From NCBI GenBank assembly GCA_002454425.1, contig DKIV01000015.1, positions 101,562 to 128,833 on the forward strand: a stretch of 27,272 nt of DNA. The letters are read 5' to 3'. Below are positions 23,707 to 27,272 of the stretch, piece by piece (positions within the stretch are counted from its first letter, which is position 1; every line of letters starts with the position of its first letter). Source of the stretch: Sphingobacteriaceae bacterium UBA6709 (GTDB taxonomy: Bacteria; Bacteroidota; Bacteroidia; Sphingobacteriales; Sphingobacteriaceae). The notes below the pieces were generated by a model. The model saw nothing but the letters and a program-made list of their open reading frames with translations, ran no database searches and had not been told where the DNA came from. A program made the translations under genes and the position numbers.

Positions 23707-23807
23707 AGGCGCTTATTATGATGGACAATTCATTGTAGGTAACAACAAAATTGATGAAGATCATTAATCGACGGGATCTATTCGTCACAGTAAATTTACA
23801 ATTCTTT

Positions 23808-23815
23808 TATCTTTG
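23808..23815 (+). promoter_or_regulatory. -7 promoter box for the DUF5020 gene
   Basis: TATCTTTG at 23808-23815 is a perfect TAnnTTTG box 29 nt before the preferred ATG at 23845. The best upstream element, TTCG at 23781-23784, is 23 nt away, so the -33 is poor. Confidence 0.6.
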
Positions 23816-23844
23816 CCGCGTAAAAATATGCCAAAGAATTGAAT

Positions 23845-24546
23845 ATGAAAAAACAGCTACTTCTACTACTACTCTTCACTAGCAGCTTCGCGGTCCAGGC
23901 TCAAAATCTACAGATACATTACGACTTCGGCAGCGGCCTGTATAACAAAGACCTCGGCTCCCGTCCGGTTGTGACGACGACCCTGGAAATGTTCAGGCCT
24001 GATAAATGGGGAAGTACTTTTTTCTTCGTCGACATGGATCATACCAGCGATGGGGTCGCTTCCAGCTACTGGGAGATCGCCAGAGAGCTGAAATTTTGGA
24101 AGTCCCCCATCTCTTTACATGTTGAATACAACGGAGGAAACTCCAACAGTTTCTCATATAAAAATGCTTATCTGGGAGGAGCAACGTACACCTATAACAA
24201 CAAAAATTTCAGCAAGGGTTTTTCGCTAATGGCTATGTACAAATACATACAAAAAGCAGATCAGCCGCACAACTTTCAGGTAACCGGTACGTGGTATGCT
24301 CATTTTGCGAAAGACGGCTTATGCACATTTATTGGTTTCGCAGACTTCTGGAGAGAGAAAAATCCGCATGGCAATTACATCTTTCTCGCGGAACCTCAAT
24401 TCTGGCTAAACCTGAATAAGCTGAAAGGTGTAGACGACAAATTTAAACTGAGTATAGGTGGTGAGGTAGAGCTGAGCAACAACTTTGGCGGCCGCAATGG
24501 CTTCTATGCTATTCCGACAGCGGCTATAAAATGGAATTTTGAGTAA
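23845..24546 (+). CDS. DUF5020 / Tsx-like outer-membrane beta-barrel protein
   Basis: 233 residues from the ATG at 23845; a TTG two codons earlier is less likely. The signal peptide MKKQLLLLLLFTSSFAVQAQ is clear. The mature part is a series of alternating strands (LQIHYDFGSGLY, VVTTTLEMFRPDKWGSTFFFVDMDH, ISLHVEYNGG, AYLGGATYTYNN, FSLMAMYKYI, NFQVTGTWYAHFA, LCTFIGFADFWRE, YIFLAEPQFWLNL, FKLSIGGEVELSNNF, FYAIPTAAIKWNFE) with a final aromatic residue near the C-terminus, as expected of a 12-strand barrel related to the nucleoside channel Tsx. The function in Bacteroidota is uncharacterised. It is monocistronic with a good promoter and a shared downstream hairpin. Confidence 0.85.
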   Translation: MKKQLLLLLLFTSSFAVQAQNLQIHYDFGSGLYNKDLGSRPVVTTTLEMFRPDKWGSTFFFVDMDHTSDGVASSYWEIARELKFWKSPISLHVEYNGGNSNSFSYKNAYLGGATYTYNNKNFSKGFSLMAMYKYIQKADQPHNFQVTGTWYAHFAKDGLCTFIGFADFWREKNPHGNYIFLAEPQFWLNLNKLKGVDDKFKLSIGGEVELSNNFGGRNGFYAIPTAAIKWNFE

Positions 24547-24577
24547 GACCTTTAGGGTCGAGAAATTATTATTCAGC

Positions 24578-24607
24578 GCCTGGCATTACTTATAAAGTAT
24601 GCCAGGC
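24578..24607. terminator. Bidirectional hairpin between DUF5020 and PepSY genes
   Basis: GCCTGGCAT (24578-24586) pairs with ATGCCAGGC (24599-24607); with one bulged base, ACTT/AAGT adds four pairs. It is centred between the two convergent stop codons and strongly paired, but only a short T-run follows on the plus side. Confidence 0.75.
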
Positions 24608-24617
24608 CTTTGCATTA

Positions 24618-26291
24618 TTACATCACTTCGGTCTGCATATTTTTTTCTCCGGATGATTTCTTATTGCCCCAATAATCCTTCTTGGCAGCCATTCTGTATA
24701 GTACAACAAGGCTGATACCGGACAAGGCAAGAAACAGTACATCTACAAGCAAAATATCAAACTGCCCCTTGGAGAAAGTACTCCAAAGCCAGTTGCCGCG
24801 CATAGCACCATCAAAAAGCGGAACGCAAAAGCAGCTAATAGTCGACAGCATCAGTACCTCGCGATTGGTACGTGCCAGATTTCTCCGAACGATGAAATAA
24901 ACACTGAGCACCAACCATGAATAAAAGTACCAATGGAAGATTTCAGACTGACCGGGATTTTCCAGAAACAAAAGCGCGAGCATAGTAAATGCGGTTACGG
25001 GCAACATTGAAAGGCTTACCGCCAGAAACACATTCGCCGTCCAGAAGTTGAAGGCTCTTTTCGAAGCTGGAACACTCTTTTTGTCGCGCGCAACAAGCCA
25101 TATAAGTATTCCGGAAATGATGACTACACAGCCCATCATCCCAAGAATAAAATAGACAATTTTTAATGGTCGACCACCAAAATCGCCGAAATGTAAATGA
25201 TATATCAGACCTTTTATCTTGTCGACATAGGAGGCGTGCTCCGCAGGAACATCTTCATGCAGGATACGCTGATCGCGAACCCGGTAAATAAGCTTGCCTG
25301 AGCCTGAGAAATTGTCGCTGGATAAAGCTTTAGCCTGCACAATAATGTGCATATTCTCATCCATATAGTTTTTAATAAGCACCGTATGAATGTCGGCGGA
25401 AGGCCACCGCTTGCTAAGATTAGCAACGAATGAGCTAACATCAACAGGTTTTGCCAATGGCTTATAACTATATTCAAACTTGGAAGAATCATTGTATTCC
25501 AGCTCCTGATAAAGTTTTTCGCTATCTCCCTTATACAGTAATGATGTATAAGGAGCCATTAAGAAGCTGTTGGCAATTAGAACAACCCCTGTCACTGCGA
25601 AAATAAACTGAAATGGAAATTGTATAACACCCAACGCTGTATGTATATCTGTCCAAACGGTTTTCCATTTGCTCCAGGGTCTGAACGTAAAGAAGTTAGA
25701 TACCATTTTATCCCAATGTAGCATCAGACCGGTGATCAATGCGAACAGAAACAAAAAGGCAACGATACCGGCCACTAAATAACCGAAAGGAAAACCCAGG
25801 TGAATGGGAACGACATTCAACTGTGCCAGGAAGTGCAGACGATACAGGAACTCGCCAATGTCATAGTCGGTATAATAGTCTGATGTCTTCCCATTGAAAA
25901 AGTTATAAGTAAAATATTCAGAATCATCAGTAACCGGGCGTCCCCGCCGCCGGGGCTTGGCCTCCACCTTAGGAGTGGCTTTCTTATTTATAATAGAATC
26001 ATGAGAAGCAGAGACATTGACGTACGCGCCTTCGCCGTTACGCTGTATACGGAAATCGATATCCCTGCCAGTAAGCGTCTTATGCTTGGATAAGGAATCG
26101 AGCACCAGATTATAATCTTTACGCAATGCCTGACGGTGCGCAACATAGGAATTATTTTTTTGCCAGGCTGCAAGATCATCCTTGAAGAAGGCTAAAGATC
26201 CGGCAAAGAAAACTACATATAAAAGAGCACAGATGATGATGCCGCTGATAGTATGGGTATGGAAGTATATATTATACCGTCGGTTATCCAT
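24618..26291 (-). CDS. PepSY-associated transmembrane protein, iron-uptake type
   Basis: 557 residues from the ATG at 26291; the frame continues to a TTG at 26327, but that part overlaps the upstream gene. The first helix is preceded by RRYNIYFHTHTISGIIICALLYVVFFAGSLAFFKDDL, the PepSY-TM start with candidate haem ligands (FHTH). Further features are LYRLHFLAQLNVVPIHLGFP, helices at about 175-200, WTDIHTALGVIQFPFQFIFAVTGVVL, a periplasmic PepSY-like segment (SKRWPSADIHTVLIKN), GLIYHLHFGDFGGRPLKIVYFILGMMGCVVIISGILIWL, and four or five C-terminal helices. His pairs on helices suggest a ferric-siderophore reductase role, as proposed for this family. It is last in a three-gene operon, 4 nt after its neighbour. 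Confidence 0.85.
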   Translation of the reverse strand: MDNRRYNIYFHTHTISGIIICALLYVVFFAGSLAFFKDDLAAWQKNNSYVAHRQALRKDYNLVLDSLSKHKTLTGRDIDFRIQRNGEGAYVNVSASHDSIINKKATPKVEAKPRRRGRPVTDDSEYFTYNFFNGKTSDYYTDYDIGEFLYRLHFLAQLNVVPIHLGFPFGYLVAGIVAFLFLFALITGLMLHWDKMVSNFFTFRPWSKWKTVWTDIHTALGVIQFPFQFIFAVTGVVLIANSFLMAPYTSLLYKGDSEKLYQELEYNDSSKFEYSYKPLAKPVDVSSFVANLSKRWPSADIHTVLIKNYMDENMHIIVQAKALSSDNFSGSGKLIYRVRDQRILHEDVPAEHASYVDKIKGLIYHLHFGDFGGRPLKIVYFILGMMGCVVIISGILIWLVARDKKSVPASKRAFNFWTANVFLAVSLSMLPVTAFTMLALLFLENPGQSEIFHWYFYSWLVLSVYFIVRRNLARTNREVLMLSTISCFCVPLFDGAMRGNWLWSTFSKGQFDILLVDVLFLALSGISLVVLYRMAAKKDYWGNKKSSGEKNMQTEVM

Positions 26292-26295
26292 TATT

Positions 26296-26574
26296 TTAGT
26301 AAATAAATTGAGGAAGCGCAAAGACAATACTTATACCTGCGTATAAGAGCCATACTTTCCAGGCCTTTTCAATAAGAAAAGCTTGGAGTAACAATATGGC
26401 CCATAAGATATATCCTGTAAAGAAAGACGTTGCCACCACATTTTCACGCGGAAGGACACGAGTTAGCAGCATATGGAAAGTCAACATCACAATATAGCCA
26501 CCTACAACACCGGCCATAATGCGGGAAAACCTGATCCAGGGAGATTTCGTAAGATATTTTTTATTTGCCGGCAT
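26296..26574 (-). CDS. Small membrane protein, probably DUF3649-like
   Basis: 92 residues with three hydrophobic helices: about 17-38 (RIMAGVVGGYIVMLTFHMLLTRVL), 47-67 (ATSFFTGYILWAILLLQAFLI) and 72-90 (VWLLYAGISIVFALPQFI). Size, topology and the place between a DUF3325-like gene and a PepSY transmembrane gene match the DUF3649 protein of siderophore-uptake loci; the match rests on layout more than on sequence signature. It starts at the ATG at 26574, one base after the upstream stop, and ends 4 nt before the PepSY gene, so it is translationally coupled on both sides. Confidence 0.65.
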   Translation of the reverse strand: MPANKKYLTKSPWIRFSRIMAGVVGGYIVMLTFHMLLTRVLPRENVVATSFFTGYILWAILLLQAFLIEKAWKVWLLYAGISIVFALPQFIY

Positions 26575-26575
26575 A

Positions 26576-26908
26576 TTAATTCAGAATAAATTCCAGAACC
26601 AGAAATGATACGTAAGCTCCTATAAGGACATTTCCTTTCAAGACATTAAGAGGAAACAACGATACTGACACACATCCGGCACACATCAAGACAACAATAC
26701 TTGCAAATATTCCGCTCGCCAATCCCAAAAGACAGATCAGACCACAAGTTGAAATCGCAAAAAAAACACCTCCGAGTACGCGAAACAAGCGTCCCTTAGA
26801 CGCTATAAGACTTAAATAAGCCGGCGGATGCATATGCCTTATCTGATCAGAACTTAAATGCCAGAAAAGAAATGCTGCTAATTGTAAAAAGCAGAGTGTG
26901 GTAAACAT
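26576..26908 (-). CDS. Small membrane protein, probably DUF3325
   Basis: 110 residues with four hydrophobic segments: FTTLCFLQLAAFLFWHL at the start, FRVLGGVFFAISTCGLICLLGLASG, IFASIVVLMCAGCVSVSLFPL, and VLIGAYVSFLVLEFIL at the end. The SSDQIRHM motif after helix 1, in a protein of about 110 aa beside PepSY and DUF3649-type genes, is the typical setting of DUF3325 in iron-uptake operons. Its molecular role is unknown. It is first of the three-gene operon from the ATG at 26908. No clear promoter or Fur-type site was found upstream, and no TonB-dependent receptor gene lies in the window. Confidence 0.65.
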   Translation of the reverse strand: MFTTLCFLQLAAFLFWHLSSDQIRHMHPPAYLSLIASKGRLFRVLGGVFFAISTCGLICLLGLASGIFASIVVLMCAGCVSVSLFPLNVLKGNVLIGAYVSFLVLEFILN

Positions 26909-26971
26909 ATTTTGAATGCACTCAAATGGTTGAAAAACGCTGAAGTCCTTATATCGTCATAGGCGGGTTTA

Positions 26972-27067
26972 CTAAAGCTCAGCTTCAACGAAGGCTTGTA
27001 CCTTCATCTGGCTTGTATCATCAGCCTTAATCTGGCCGCTAAGCATGAAGAGCCCTTTACCCTGATC
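26972..27067 (-). pseudogene. Possible C-terminal gene remnant, 31 codons
   Basis: Minus strand, open for 31 codons between an in-frame TAG (27068-27070) and its own TAG (26972-26974). The residues read well as coding sequence (GLFMLSGQIKADDTSQMKVQ, then AFVEAEL), with an internal ATG at codon 8. No family is recognised. It looks like the tail of a larger gene cut off upstream, 63 bp before the iron-uptake operon, near the right-hand repeat. A chance frame is possible. Confidence 0.35.
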
Positions 27068-27070
27068 CTA

Positions 27071-27188
27071 TTAATTAGCAAATATATTTATTTAGATTTA
27101 TTGTAAATAAGTTTCTGGAAGAAAAAATTCATTTTTCAGCGCCATTCTATAGGGCGGTTTTACAGTAATATGGAAAGCTACTCCCTCT
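27071..27188. other. AT-rich spacer before the right end repeat
   Basis: Mostly AT-rich sequence (27071-27140) followed by mixed composition. No gene, promoter pair or hairpin with support was seen. Confidence 0.35.
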
Positions 27189-27272
27189 TACCTACCTGGT
27201 TCTAGTCTGCCTCGAGACTGCTTCGGAACAGACAGCACTGGTCATCGACATTTCATGGGCATTTCATCGACA
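27189..27272 (-). repeat. Right copy of the 84-bp inverted repeat
   Basis: Reverse complement of positions 1-84 with four differences; the outermost 57 bases (27216-27272) are identical to 1-57. Differences fall in the inner part and break the CGAGTC-A-GACTCG palindrome seen in the left copy, so the outer part is the more conserved. The inner border is at 27189. Confidence 0.85.

Noticed and set aside
1..27272. Reading the whole window as a composite transposon or linear plasmid because of the inverted ends
   Set aside because: The interior is dominated by core genes (ung, murI, ppk, rpoN, ribE, yajQ) without transposase, replication or partition genes. A contig broken at a repeat fits better.
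1..27272. CRISPR arrays, phage genes and known defence operons
   Set aside because: No regularly spaced repeats, cas genes, integrase or structural phage genes were found on either strand.

Overview
The window looks like a chromosomal piece of a Bacteroidota genome, most likely a Sphingobacteriaceae or Pedobacter-like bacterium (inference). The support is the AT-rich intergenic DNA, starts without strong Shine-Dalgarno sequences, several -7 boxes of the Bacteroidota type TAnnTTTG (2161, 19956, 23808), and families typical of the phylum: a DUF5020 barrel, a short Ppx, and the TauE/DUF1634 pair. Most genes are housekeeping or general physiology. I see no CRISPR array, prophage, transposase gene or recognisable anti-phage island.

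Layout. Both ends carry the same 84-bp sequence in inverted orientation (1-84 and 27189-27272), so the window is probably bounded by two copies of a dispersed repeat. Inside, from left to right: ung (-); a small membrane/TPR-like gene (+) facing a 71-aa unknown gene (-); a marR-tolC-emrA-emrB drug-efflux locus (+) with two related candidate operators; a five-gene minus-strand run ppk-ppx-tauE-DUF1634-murI, mostly joined by 4-nt stop/start overlaps; yajQ (+); a tandem universal stress protein (+); copA and a CopZ-like metal-binding protein (-); a secreted thioredoxin-like protein (+); rpoN (-); ribE (+).

An intergenic stretch of about 640 bp (19587-20228) follows. It holds a small RNA transcription unit with a consensus promoter, an 81-nt tRNA-like molecule with a normal T-arm and a closed acceptor stem but no normal D- or anticodon arm, and a rho-independent terminator. 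This is the most unusual object in the window.

The right third carries an 83-aa unknown gene and a stand-alone AAA+ ATPase (-), an AraC/MGMT-alkB alkylation-repair pair (+), a class I glutamine amidotransferase broken by a single frameshift (-), a DUF5020/Tsx-like outer-membrane barrel (+), and a PepSY-DUF3649-DUF3325 type iron-uptake operon (-).

How it fits together: ppk/ppx make and degrade polyphosphate and share a transcript with a sulfite-exporter-type permease and glutamate racemase. MarR probably controls itself and the EmrAB-TolC pump. The alkylation-repair pair handles O6-methylguanine and N-alkylated bases. CopA and the small metal-binding protein export copper. Many convergent gene pairs end on shared hairpins.
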